Source: Glaesserella sp041814905 (GTDB lineage: Bacteria > Pseudomonadota > Gammaproteobacteria > Enterobacterales > Pasteurellaceae). Taken from it: a DNA stretch of 64,000 nucleotides. The position numbers and the translations under genes are program-made. The stretch is taken from positions 1 to 64,000 of the forward strand of contig NZ_JBGXYA010000053.1 of the NCBI RefSeq assembly GCF_041814905.1. The letters are read 5' to 3'. Positions 43,182 through 51,411 of the stretch are shown in pieces (position 1 is the first letter of the stretch; every line of letters starts with the position of its first letter). The notes beneath the pieces were generated by a model. That model had not been told where the DNA came from and searched no databases. It was given only the letters and a program-made list of their open reading frames with translations.

Positions 43182-43197
43182 TGTGAACAAGATCTCA
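43182..43197. promoter_or_regulatory. CRP site between yiaK and the iclR-type gene
   Basis: TGTGA-ACAAGA-TCTCA matches the CRP core at 9 of 10 positions. It lies about 100 bp before the yiaK start point and about 75 bp before that of the regulator gene. Confidence 0.65.
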
Positions 43198-43212
43198 TTT
43201 TGTTGGAATAAT

Positions 43213-43229
43213 ATTTCATAATATGAAAT
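43213..43229. promoter_or_regulatory. Perfect palindrome, candidate IclR-type (YiaJ) operator
   Basis: ATTTCATA-A-TATGAAAT is a 17-bp palindrome with the TTTCA/TGAAA half sites typical of the IclR family (KdgR and IclR sites). It directly precedes the -35 position of the regulator's own promoter (-10 TATACT at 43253-43258). Confidence 0.7.
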
Positions 43230-43295
43230 TAGAAATATGGTACGGAACTCGCTATACTGTTGAGACTAAAAAGTAATAGAGCAGGGAGAATCGCA

Positions 43296-44084
43296 ATGGC
43301 GGAAGAAAAAAGCAGCGGCAATCAAAGTTTAATCAGAGGGCTGCGCTTGCTGGATGTATTAAGTAACTTCCCAAATGGTTGTCCATTGGCAAAGTTAACG
43401 GAAATTACCGGGTTGAATAAAAGTACCGTACATCGTTTACTACAAGGGTTGCACAGCGAAGGTTTCGTTCAAGGAGCAACCACCTCGGGAAGCTACCGCT
43501 TAACGACAAAATGCCTTAGCTTAGGGCAGAAAACGCTTGCTTCAATGAACATCATTAACATTGCTGCGCCACATTTAGAACGTTTAAATCTTACTTTGGG
43601 CGAAACGGTGAACTTTTCCAGACGCGAAAACGATCACGCCATTATGATTTATAAGCTTGAACCGACCACGGGAATGATGAGAACCCGCGCTTATATCGGT
43701 CAACACCTCCACCTCTATTGCTCGGCAATGGGGAAAATTTTTCTGGCTTATGAGCAAAACCTCTCTTATTTAGCGGAATATTGGCAATCTCATCAAGCAG
43801 TGATTCAACCGCTGACGTGCAATACCGTCACACAAATCGGTTTAATGGAAACGGAATTGGCGGAAATTCGTCGTGATCAATTTGCGATGGATAGAGAAGA
43901 AAATGAATTGGGTGTAATGTGTATTGCCTGTCCAGTGTTCGATCATCACGGTAGAGTGAAATATGCGATCTCAGTTTCCGCATCGACTCACAAATTGGCA
44001 CAAATCGGAAAACAAACCATTTTGACCGAAATCCGCTCTGCTGCAGACGCTATCTCACGTGAATTAGGCTGGGAAGCCGTGTAA
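43296..44084 (+). CDS. yiaJ: IclR family regulator (YiaJ-like)
   Basis: The 262-residue protein has the N-terminal helix-turn-helix PLAKLTEITGLNKSTVHRLL (about 29-48) and the C-terminal IclR effector domain with HLYCSAMGKIFLAYE and CIACPVFDHHGRVKYAISVS (about 211-230). In E. coli, YiaJ represses the yiaKLMNO-lyxK-sgb operon; the divergent yiaK here implies the same job. The ATG at 43296 follows GCAGGGAGAA. Confidence 0.88.
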   Translation: MAEEKSSGNQSLIRGLRLLDVLSNFPNGCPLAKLTEITGLNKSTVHRLLQGLHSEGFVQGATTSGSYRLTTKCLSLGQKTLASMNIINIAAPHLERLNLTLGETVNFSRRENDHAIMIYKLEPTTGMMRTRAYIGQHLHLYCSAMGKIFLAYEQNLSYLAEYWQSHQAVIQPLTCNTVTQIGLMETELAEIRRDQFAMDREENELGVMCIACPVFDHHGRVKYAISVSASTHKLAQIGKQTILTEIRSAADAISRELGWEAV

Positions 44085-44086
44085 CA

Positions 44087-44133
44087 ACAAGCGGTCACTT
44101 TTTGCAAAAAATTTGCAGAAAGTGACCGCTTGA
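44087..44133. terminator. Facing uptake-signal hairpin between yiaJ and ulaD
   Basis: CAAGCGGTCACTTT (44088-44101) pairs with AAAGTGACCGCTTG (44119-44132), 14 bases, with TTTGCAAA in the loop. It probably terminates both convergent transcripts. Confidence 0.75.
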
Positions 44134-44152
44134 TCATTGAGGATAGTGGCGG

Positions 44153-44833
44153 TTATGCCCAATATTTGTTGATTTCTGCGCGGATGGCTTCAGCGGTCGC
44201 TTTACCTTTTTCGCCGACTAATGCGCGACCTGCGATAAAGGCTTTGGCATTTTGGATTTCTTTGAATAAATGAATATCTTCAGGTACGATACCGCCGGTA
44301 ATCGAGAGTTCGATACCTAATGCAGAAAGTTGTTTCATTAACTCTACATCTTCACTTGTCCATCCTTTGCCGGCTAATTCGGCATCGCGTGAGCGGTGGT
44401 AAATCGCTTGTTTAACGCCTAAATCTACCCATTCTTTAGCGTCTTTTTCAACAGACCAGTTACCGTAGATTTCAATTTGAATCTCTTTTTTCACTTTTAA
44501 TTCCGGGTGAGCGGCGTTAAAGTCATCCGCTACTTTTTTGCACGCAGCTTTGGTGGCAGGGTGAGCCGCGGCGGAAACGGTTAACCAGTCTGCCCCTGCT
44601 TCAAATGCCATTTTGGCTAAGATTGCGCCACCGTCAGTAGTTTTTAAATCACATACAATAATATGATTTGGGTGTAAGGCTCGTAGCGTTGAGACGGCTT
44701 TCATGCCTTCTGCGAAAGCAAGAATCGTACCGCATTCGATAATTTCTACGAGGTTTTCTGCTTGTTTTGCGTCAGAAACGGCTTTTTCAAGACTTAAAGA
44801 GTCGAGTGCAATTTGGAGTAATGGTTTTGACAT
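44153..44833 (-). CDS. ulaD: 3-keto-L-gulonate-6-phosphate decarboxylase
   Basis: The 226 residues are a beta/alpha barrel of the orotidine-5'-phosphate decarboxylase superfamily. Key motifs are IALDSLSLEKA (about 7-17), IIVCDLKTTDGG (about 59-70, the Asp-x-Lys metal site) and SITGGIVPED near 186-195. It converts 3-keto-L-gulonate 6-phosphate to L-xylulose 5-phosphate and CO2. The ATG at 44833 (AAAAGGAAT upstream) is used; a longer reading lacks homology. It is the last gene of the ula PTS operon. Confidence 0.93.
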   Translation of the reverse strand: MSKPLLQIALDSLSLEKAVSDAKQAENLVEIIECGTILAFAEGMKAVSTLRALHPNHIIVCDLKTTDGGAILAKMAFEAGADWLTVSAAAHPATKAACKKVADDFNAAHPELKVKKEIQIEIYGNWSVEKDAKEWVDLGVKQAIYHRSRDAELAGKGWTSEDVELMKQLSALGIELSITGGIVPEDIHLFKEIQNAKAFIAGRALVGEKGKATAEAIRAEINKYWA

Positions 44834-44869
44834 AAATATATTCCTTTTGAAAATGAAAAATAGAGTAAA

Positions 44870-44914
44870 ACAAGCGGTGAGATTTGGATAAAATTTTGCA
44901 AAAACAACCGCTTG
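44870..44914. repeat. Facing uptake-signal pair between ulaC and ulaD
   Basis: ACAAGCGGT (44870-44878) faces ACCGCTTG (44907-44914), with AAAATTTTGCAAAAAC in the loop. Being inside the operon, it may lower expression of ulaD relative to the PTS genes. Confidence 0.65.
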
Positions 44915-44953
44915 AAAATTTTCCCTCTTTTTTGAAAAAGAGGGACACACAAT

Positions 44954-45421
44954 TTAACCATTCAACGCCGCGTCAATCACGGCATAAACATCTTCTGCCG
45001 TTTTGCAATTGCGGATTTTGTCTAAATTTACGCCGGTATCGCTGTCCGGATCATCTAGCACTTGAGTGATTTCCATCAAGCCTTGCATATGTTGATCAGA
45101 ATCGCTACCGGCAAGGGCGACTAATACGTCAACCGGTTCATCTTCACCATCAAAAATCACCGGTTTTTCTAGGGTAACTAGAGCAAATGCCGTGCGTTTT
45201 ACACCGTCTTCCGGACGAGCATGCGGCATAGCCAAACCCGGTGCGAGAATGATGTAAGGTCCCATATCGTTGATACACTTGATAATCGTATCATAATAGC
45301 GTGGTTCTACCGCTCCGGATTCAATCAATGGATCGATTGCAATTTTGATGGCTGCTTGCCAGTTATCTGCAGATTGGTTTAAGCGAATAGATTTATTGTC
45401 GATTAAGGATTGTTTGAACAT
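44954..45421 (-). CDS. ulaC: Ascorbate-specific PTS enzyme IIA
   Basis: The 155-residue protein belongs to the mannitol/fructose-type IIA fold used by the ascorbate PTS. The phosphorylated His lies in APGLAMPHARPEDGV at about residues 58-72 (His near 65). It takes phosphate from HPr and hands it to the IIB domain of the fused permease. The ATG follows GAGAGGAAA. Confidence 0.92.
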   Translation of the reverse strand: MFKQSLIDNKSIRLNQSADNWQAAIKIAIDPLIESGAVEPRYYDTIIKCINDMGPYIILAPGLAMPHARPEDGVKRTAFALVTLEKPVIFDGEDEPVDVLVALAGSDSDQHMQGLMEITQVLDDPDSDTGVNLDKIRNCKTAEDVYAVIDAALNG

Positions 45422-45506
45422 AAATTTCCTCTCATATCTAGTACGAGTATATGTAGCTCGTCAGTGAAAATGGCGCGAGTAAATGCTCGCGCCAGCATTA
45501 AAGAAA

Positions 45507-47303
45507 CTATTTTGCGTTATGTTTGTTGATTAAGTCCACTAATTCATCGCCGAATGAGTTAGGGTTTAACATATTTTTTACGCCAAGGAATGCTTTGCCT
45601 TCAGGAACTTGGATTTCACCGGCCAAATGTTGTGATGAAACGATGATATCGACTTCATTCAACTTACCTTTGTAATCGGTAACTGCACAAGAATCCATAA
45701 TATTTGGAATTCCGCGCTTGTCTAAGTAACCTTTAATTTTCATTTTCATCATCATTGATGAGCCTTGACCAGAACCACACACCGCTAAGATGCGTACTGG
45801 TTTAGCGCCGCTTTGAGCAACCGTTGCTTCTGCTTTTTCTTCTACTTTTGTTTCTTCATTGGTTTCAACTTCATCCAAACCGTAGCCGTCTAATTGTTCA
45901 AGAGTTAAACCTTTTGCCGCCGCTTCCGCTTCTTCGGCACGTAAGATACGGGAGGCAAAGAACATATAGACCATCGCTAGCGCAACAATGATGAAGAAGA
46001 AGCCCGGTACACTGATAATACCTTGTAAGATTGGCGGGAAGAATAACGCCCAGTCCGCCATACCCATCCAACCGTTGAAGGTGGTACCTTGGCTTGCGAG
46101 CATTTGAATTACCCAAGCGGAACCTAATACTTCGATGATACCCATCACGAAACAGATCTTCATCACCGCTTTCCAGCCACCGAATTGGTTGGCGAATACG
46201 CCGATAGTGGCGTTAGAGAAGAACATTGGGATAAAGCCCGGGATGATTAAAATCGGAGAGTTAAAACCTAATAAGATACCGACCGCAACGAACTGACCGA
46301 TAGCACCCCACATAAAACCGAATACCATGGCGTTCGGTGAAAAGGCATAGATTGCCGCACAGTCGATGGCAAGTACGGAGTTCGGAATTAAGCGTTCGGA
46401 AATCCCTTTGAAGGCTTCTGAAAGTTCAGCGACGAACATACGTACGCCGGTGACGATAATTTGAATCGCAACGGCAAATTTCAAGCCCATTTCAAGGATA
46501 TACATAATCCAGTGGGTTTTGCCCGCCATTTGTTGCAAATTATCCAAACCAAAGGAAAGTAAGATGATCCCGAAGAAGATGGTCATCACTAACGCGGTGG
46601 CAGAGATACTGTCGTGGAAAATGTGTAACCATTTCGGTAAGTTCATGTGATCGACCGAATCGTTTTTATCCCCGAGTTTCGGTGCAAGTTTTACTGCAAT
46701 CCAAGACGCGATTTGTTGTTGGTGACCGATGGAGAAACCTGCACCGCCCGTTACCGCTTGGGTCGGCTTATACATAATGTTAGAAGAAATACCCCAGTAG
46801 AGCGCCATTAACACGGAAGTGTAGATAATGGTTTCCCACATGGATGCGCCGATGATCATATAGAACACCGCTACAAGACCGGCTTGTTGGAACATAATGT
46901 GTCCCGTCAGCATAATGGTACGGATACCGGTTAGTTTTCTAAATACTACAAGTAAAATATTTAAGAAGAGAGCACCAATTACCGCATACCCTACCCACGC
47001 ATAGTTATCTGCCATAGTTTGAATGGTCGCTTGCATACTGGTGTAGGGGTCAATCACCGCACCGGTTAGGTTGTGGTATTTTGCTAAGCCGTCGATAACC
47101 GGTTTGAAGTTAGTAACTAAGAATCCGGAACCTGCTTGTACGATCATGAAACCAACAATAGTTTTGATTGTACCTTTAACAACCGTAGTAGTATCTTTTT
47201 TCAAAAGAATATAGCCGAAACAGGCTACGATACCGAGTAAGAACGGGGCTTTATTCAGCACCTGATCTTTCAGAAAGACTAAAATATCGGTTAGCATTTC
47301 CAT
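45507..47303 (-). CDS. ulaA: Ascorbate PTS permease, IIC-IIB fusion (UlaA-UlaB)
   Basis: The 598-residue protein has an N-terminal IIC part of about 465 residues matching E. coli UlaA along its whole length (IRTIMLTGHIMFQQAGL, PTQAVTGGAGFSIGHQQQIA). A Glu-rich linker (EVETNEETKVEEKAEATVAQ) leads to the IIB part beginning VRILAVCGSGQGSSMMMKMK, whose Cys is phosphorylated. In E. coli these are separate genes ulaA and ulaB. It imports L-ascorbate as the 6-phosphate. The ATG at 47303 follows AGAGG; first gene of the PTS operon. Confidence 0.94.
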   Translation of the reverse strand: MEMLTDILVFLKDQVLNKAPFLLGIVACFGYILLKKDTTTVVKGTIKTIVGFMIVQAGSGFLVTNFKPVIDGLAKYHNLTGAVIDPYTSMQATIQTMADNYAWVGYAVIGALFLNILLVVFRKLTGIRTIMLTGHIMFQQAGLVAVFYMIIGASMWETIIYTSVLMALYWGISSNIMYKPTQAVTGGAGFSIGHQQQIASWIAVKLAPKLGDKNDSVDHMNLPKWLHIFHDSISATALVMTIFFGIILLSFGLDNLQQMAGKTHWIMYILEMGLKFAVAIQIIVTGVRMFVAELSEAFKGISERLIPNSVLAIDCAAIYAFSPNAMVFGFMWGAIGQFVAVGILLGFNSPILIIPGFIPMFFSNATIGVFANQFGGWKAVMKICFVMGIIEVLGSAWVIQMLASQGTTFNGWMGMADWALFFPPILQGIISVPGFFFIIVALAMVYMFFASRILRAEEAEAAAKGLTLEQLDGYGLDEVETNEETKVEEKAEATVAQSGAKPVRILAVCGSGQGSSMMMKMKIKGYLDKRGIPNIMDSCAVTDYKGKLNEVDIIVSSQHLAGEIQVPEGKAFLGVKNMLNPNSFGDELVDLINKHNAK

Positions 47304-47426
47304 AAGAGTACCTCTTATTTGTTTGTGTGATTTTGAATAGAAACAGAAACTCAAGCTAAATTGCAGTTGAGGATGTTATTCCGCATAGGTAGGAATTTAT
47401 CAGATAAAATGATAACAGGTAACAAA

Positions 47427-47452
47427 GATTATAAAAGATTATTTTTGATAAT
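47427..47452. promoter_or_regulatory. UlaR-type operator array 1 over the ulaA promoter
   Basis: GATTAT at 47427, GATTAT at 47437 and GATAAT at 47447 occur at an exact 10-bp period. The minus-strand TATAAT at 47428-47433, a consensus -10 for ulaA, lies within the first copy. A weaker GATAAC is at 47411. The array matches a second one near ulaG, so it is the best candidate for the DeoR-type regulator encoded at 48924. Confidence 0.7.
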
Positions 47453-47453
47453 T

Positions 47454-47469
47454 TGTGAGCAACATCACA
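47454..47469 (-). promoter_or_regulatory. Consensus CRP site of the ula operon
   Basis: TGTGA-GCAACA-TCACA is a perfect 10 of 10 CRP core. Its centre is about 41 bp upstream of the expected ulaA start (near 47421), the class II activation position, overlapping the poor -35 region. Confidence 0.85.
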
Positions 47470-47625
47470 AAATTTAATGAGCAATTATTGATTTTAGTTT
47501 CTTGGTTTTTTGTTGAGGAAAAAGAGAGGTCGTTGTAGACGATGAGAAAACTCATTAAAAAATCGAGGTTTTATCGCTTTTTAGAGAAAAAAAGAGAAGT
47601 TGATCACAAAAAATGAAAAAAAAAC

Positions 47626-47667
47626 TTTCATAAATGCGCGTGATTATATATGATTATTTGTGATTAT
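47626..47667 (+). promoter_or_regulatory. ulaG promoter with UlaR-type operator array 2
   Basis: TGATTAT occurs at 47641, 47651 and 47661, again at an exact 10-bp period. TTTCAT (47626-47631), 17 bases and TATGAT (47649-47654) make a candidate ulaG promoter whose -10 lies inside the array. The rest of the 400-bp gap (47470-47625) is AT-rich with no gene seen; it would allow a loop between the two arrays. Confidence 0.7.
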
Positions 47668-47701
47668 TTTCTTCCTTCATTACTCAAATCAGGAGTCAAC
47701 A

Positions 47702-48793
47702 ATGAGCAAAATTCAAGAAATTACCCGTGAAAGTTGGATTCTTTCAACATTCCCAGAGTGGGGAACATGGTTAAATGAAGAAATCGAAAATGAAGTGGTG
47801 CCGGAAGGCAACTTCGCCATGTGGTGGTTAGGCTGTGTAGGCGTATGGATTAAAACTCCGGCAGGTGCAAACATCTGCATGGACTTATGGTGCGGTCGCG
47901 GTAAAAGCACGAAGAAAGTCAAAGATATGGTGCGCGGCCACCAAATGGCAAATATGGCAGGTGTACGTAAATTACAACCTAACTTACGCGCGCAACCGAT
48001 GGTATTAGATCCGTTTGCAATCAATGAAGTGGACTTCATCCTTGCTTCGCACTACCACAGTGACCATATTGATGTGAATGTGGCGGCGGCAATTGTCAAC
48101 AATCCGAAATTAGATCATGTGAAATTCGTCGGTCCGTGGCACTGTGCCGAACTTTGGAAAAAATGGGGCGTTCCGGAAGAGCGTATTATCATTGTCAAAC
48201 CGGGCGATGTGGTCAAATTAAAAGACGTTGAAATTCACGCATTAGATTCGTTCGACCGGACCTGTTTAGTGACATTACCGGTCGAAGGTGCGGAAGCGCA
48301 AGGCGGAGAATTAGCCGGACTTTGCCCATCCGATGAAGAAATGGGTCGCAAAGCGGTAAACTACGTGTTCAAAACCCCGGGCGGTAACATCTATCACGGT
48401 GCAGACTCTCACTTCTCTATTCAATTTGCCAAACACGGTAAACAATTTGACATCGATGTGGCATTAAACAACTACGGTGAAAATCCGGTCGGTATTGCAG
48501 ATAAAATGACTTCAATCGATCTGCTTCGTATGGCAGAATGTTTACGTGCAAAAGTGATTATTCCGGTTCATCATGATATCTGGACAAACTTTATGGCAAG
48601 CACACAAGAAATTATTGAATTATGGCGTATGCGCAAAGATCGTTTACAATATAAATTCCATCCGTTCATTTGGGAAGTGGGTGGCAAATATGTTTATCCG
48701 CAAGATAAAGATCTGATTGAGTATCACCATCCGCGCGGATTTGACGATTGCTTTGAGCAAGAACCAAATATCCAATTTAAATCAATGCTTTAA
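47702..48793 (+). CDS. ulaG: L-ascorbate-6-phosphate lactonase
   Basis: The 363-residue metallo-beta-lactamase-fold protein has the metal site SHYHSDHIDVN (HxHxDH, about residues 115-125), GADSHFS (about 238-244) and VIIPVHHDIWTN (about 283-294). It hydrolyses the lactone of ascorbate 6-phosphate made by the PTS to give 3-keto-L-gulonate 6-phosphate. It begins ATGAGC after CAGGAG. It is a separate transcript divergent from ulaA, as in E. coli. Confidence 0.95.
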   Translation: MSKIQEITRESWILSTFPEWGTWLNEEIENEVVPEGNFAMWWLGCVGVWIKTPAGANICMDLWCGRGKSTKKVKDMVRGHQMANMAGVRKLQPNLRAQPMVLDPFAINEVDFILASHYHSDHIDVNVAAAIVNNPKLDHVKFVGPWHCAELWKKWGVPEERIIIVKPGDVVKLKDVEIHALDSFDRTCLVTLPVEGAEAQGGELAGLCPSDEEMGRKAVNYVFKTPGGNIYHGADSHFSIQFAKHGKQFDIDVALNNYGENPVGIADKMTSIDLLRMAECLRAKVIIPVHHDIWTNFMASTQEIIELWRMRKDRLQYKFHPFIWEVGGKYVYPQDKDLIEYHHPRGFDDCFEQEPNIQFKSML

Positions 48794-48803
48794 TTGACAG
48801 TCG

Positions 48804-48830
48804 GCCACGCTGATTCAGCGTGGCTTCTGT
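48804..48830 (+). terminator. ulaG terminator
   Basis: GCCACGCTGA and TCAGCGTGGC pair around a single base, followed by TTCTGTTGTTTCTTT. A strong stem with an interrupted T tract. Confidence 0.8.
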
Positions 48831-48923
48831 TGTTTCTTTCCCCTCTTACTTAACGATAATCAAAAAGGAGGGATAGAGTTCATTATTGATTTAAATTTAT
48901 GTTTAAAAATAAGGAAAATAGTA

Positions 48924-49670
48924 ATGAACGAACATTATCGACATAGGCAATTATTGAATGTGTTGGATGACAAAAAAGTATTATCAACGCAAGAAATTAT
49001 TGATTTGTTAGATATCTCTCCGGCGACGGCTCGTCGCGATATCAGTAAGCTGCACCAACAAGGTCGACTCAAAAAAGTGCGCAACGGCGCAGAAGCGATC
49101 AGTGTAGATTTTACCGCAAATAAAAAAGATCAAATTAATAACGTGGATGAAAAGCAGCGGATTGCCCGAGCTGCCGGAAAATTATGTCAAGACGGAGAAA
49201 GCGTCGTGCTGACTTGTGGTTCAACCATGTTGATGCTTGGTAATAGCCTTTGCGGACGTAATTTGCAAATTATCACCAATTTCCTACCACTTGCAAATTA
49301 CCTGATTGAACATGGTCACGATGATGTGGTGATTATGGGCGGGCAATATAATAAGAATAAGCAAATAACATTGTCGTTAGCCACTCAGAATGAACCGGCT
49401 TATGCCGCCAATATTATGTTTACCAGCGGCAGAGGGTTTACTGAAGAAGGATTATATAAAACCGATATGATTATTGCTCATTCAGAGAAACAGATGTCGG
49501 CAAAAGCAGGGAAATATGTCGCATTGCTCGATAGCAGTAAGCTCGGGCAACGTGTCGGTATGTTGTTCACCGAATTAAAAGAGATTGATATATTAATCAC
49601 CGGTAAAGAAGCGGATCCTGAAATTATTCGACAGCTACGCCAAAAAGGGCTAACCGTTATCTTAGCCTGA
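48924..49670 (+). CDS. ulaR: DeoR family repressor UlaR
   Basis: The 248-residue protein has the DeoR helix-turn-helix LSTQEIIDLLDISPATARRD (about 20-39) and a sugar-phosphate sensor domain with VVLTCGSTMLMLGNSL (about 94-109) and GRGFTEEGLY. In E. coli UlaR represses the ula regulon and is released by L-ascorbate 6-phosphate. It stands between ulaG and ulaE here; operator arrays are at 47427 and 47641. Confidence 0.88.
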   Translation: MNEHYRHRQLLNVLDDKKVLSTQEIIDLLDISPATARRDISKLHQQGRLKKVRNGAEAISVDFTANKKDQINNVDEKQRIARAAGKLCQDGESVVLTCGSTMLMLGNSLCGRNLQIITNFLPLANYLIEHGHDDVVIMGGQYNKNKQITLSLATQNEPAYAANIMFTSGRGFTEEGLYKTDMIIAHSEKQMSAKAGKYVALLDSSKLGQRVGMLFTELKEIDILITGKEADPEIIRQLRQKGLTVILA

Positions 49671-49723
49671 TAATGTACCGGTTACCTTCCGATAAGCGGA
49701 TTTAACTAACATAGGAGCAACCC

Positions 49724-50584
49724 GTGAGAAAACATAAATTAGGTATCTATGAAAAAGCCTTGCCCAAAAATATCAGCTGGCAAGACAGACTTTCGATTGT
49801 AAAAAGCTGTGGTTTTGACTTTGTCGAAATTTCTGTGGACGAAACCGATGAGCGTTTAGCACGTCTTGATTGGACGAAAGAAGAGCGTATCGAACTGGTC
49901 AAAGCGATTATCAACACCGGCGTAACGATTCCATCAATGTGCTTATCAGGACATCGCCGCTTCCCGTTTGGTAGCCGTGATGAAGCTACTCGCCAAAAAG
50001 CCTACGAAATTATGGAAAAGGCAATTCAATTAGCGGTCGATCTCGGTATTCGCACCATTCAACTTGCCGGCTATGATGTCTATTACGAAGAGCAAGACGA
50101 AGGCACAATCCAACGTTTCCAAGAAGGGCTAGAGTGGGCGGTTGAATTAGCGGCAAGCAATCAAGTGACGATTGCGGTTGAAATTATGGATACCAAATTT
50201 ATGAGTTCGATTTCTCGTTGGAAAAAATGGGACGAGATCATCAAATCGCCGTGGTTTACCGTTTACCCGGATTTAGGCAATCTCTCTGCGTGGAACGACA
50301 ATGTTGCGGAAGAGCTTAAACTCGGTATCGACAAAATCTCGGCTATTCACTTAAAAGATACCTACAAAGTCACTGAAACCTGCAAAGGTCAATTCCGTGA
50401 TGTACCGTTTGGCGATGGTTGTGTGGATTTTGTAAGTTGCTTCAAAACCCTTGCAGAATTGAACTATCGTGGTGCGTTTTTAATTGAAATGTGGACAGAA
50501 AAAGCGGAAGAGCCAATTGCTGAGATCATCAATGCTCGCCGTTGGATTGAACAAAAAATGAAAGAAGGGGGATTTGCACTATGA
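49724..50584 (+). CDS. ulaE: L-xylulose-5-phosphate 3-epimerase
   Basis: The 286-residue barrel protein starts at GTG (AGGAGCAACCC upstream) and reads RKHKLGIYEKALPKNISWQD. The metal-site residues lie in VEIMDTKFMSSI (about 156-167), YPDLGNLSAW (about 182-191) and LIEMWTEKAEEP near 256. It converts L-xylulose 5-phosphate to L-ribulose 5-phosphate. It overlaps ulaF by 4 bases (ATGA). Confidence 0.94.
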   Translation: MRKHKLGIYEKALPKNISWQDRLSIVKSCGFDFVEISVDETDERLARLDWTKEERIELVKAIINTGVTIPSMCLSGHRRFPFGSRDEATRQKAYEIMEKAIQLAVDLGIRTIQLAGYDVYYEEQDEGTIQRFQEGLEWAVELAASNQVTIAVEIMDTKFMSSISRWKKWDEIIKSPWFTVYPDLGNLSAWNDNVAEELKLGIDKISAIHLKDTYKVTETCKGQFRDVPFGDGCVDFVSCFKTLAELNYRGAFLIEMWTEKAEEPIAEIINARRWIEQKMKEGGFAL

Positions 50585-51297
50585 ACCAAATCGAATTAAC
50601 GCCGGCATTACAAGCATTAAGAGAACGTGTTTTAAAGGCTAACTTAGATTTACCAAAGTATAAATTAGTCACTTTTACTTGGGGTAACGTGAGTGAAATC
50701 GACCGTGAAACGGGGTTAGTCGCCATCAAGCCATCAGGCGTGGAATATGATGCGATGACCGTTGAAGATATTGTGATTGTTGATCTACAAGGCAATCGTG
50801 TGTATGGTAGCAAAAAACCTTCTTCAGATACCGCGACTCACTTAGAGCTTTATCGCCAATTCCCTGAAATTGGAGGGATTGTGCATACACATTCTCGCCA
50901 TGCAACCGCTTGGGCGCAAGCAGGGGAAGATATTTTGGCGCTTGGTACCACACAAGGCGATTACTTCTACGGCTCCGTGCCTTGTACACGCCGCATGACC
51001 CCTGAAGAAATTGCAGGCGAATATGAACTCGAAACCGGCAAAGTGATTGTTGAAACATTCCGTAAACGTGGCATTGAACCTTCTATGGTACCGGGTGTAC
51101 TGGTTCACTCCCACGGGCCTTTCACTTGGGGGAAAGACGGACACGATGCGGTGCATAATTCTGTGGTATTAGAAGAAGTGGCGTATATGAATTTTGTCAG
51201 CCATCAAATCCGCCCGAATATCGGATCAATGCAACAAGAGTTGCTCGATAAGCATTACTTACGCAAACACGGTAAGAATGCGTATTACGGGCAGTAA
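50581..51297 (+). CDS. ulaF: L-ribulose-5-phosphate 4-epimerase
   Basis: The 238 residues belong to the class II aldolase/AraD family: TWGNVSEIDRETGLVAIKPSG (about 29-49), the zinc site GGIVHTHSRHA (about 100-110) and HSHGPFTWG (about 177-185). It produces D-xylulose 5-phosphate for the pentose phosphate pathway, completing the route from ascorbate. The length is close to UlaF/SgbE/AraD. Last gene of the ulaR-ulaE-ulaF group. Confidence 0.94.
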   Translation: MNQIELTPALQALRERVLKANLDLPKYKLVTFTWGNVSEIDRETGLVAIKPSGVEYDAMTVEDIVIVDLQGNRVYGSKKPSSDTATHLELYRQFPEIGGIVHTHSRHATAWAQAGEDILALGTTQGDYFYGSVPCTRRMTPEEIAGEYELETGKVIVETFRKRGIEPSMVPGVLVHSHGPFTWGKDGHDAVHNSVVLEEVAYMNFVSHQIRPNIGSMQQELLDKHYLRKHGKNAYYGQ

Positions 51298-51305
51298 AAA
51301 AACAG

Positions 51306-51335
51306 AACAGGGAGCAAAAGCTCCCTGTTTTTTAT
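51306..51335 (+). terminator. ulaF terminator
   Basis: AACAGGGAGC, AAAA loop, GCTCCCTGTT followed by TTTT. It is strong, 8 bases after the stop. Confidence 0.92.
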
Positions 51336-51339
51336 AGAT

Positions 51340-51349
51340 ACAAGCGGTC
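51340..51349 (+). repeat. Uptake signal after ulaF
   Basis: ACAAGCGGTC, single, immediately after the ulaF terminator. Confidence 0.8.
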
Positions 51350-51411
51350 AGTAAGCTACCAATAACGACAATACTTAGACCGAAAGTGAAAAAATACCTG
51401 TTTTAAAGAAA

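Noticed and set aside
47590..47615. Second CRP site near ulaG (TTGATCACAAAA)
   Set aside because: Only the right half is good; the left half does not match.
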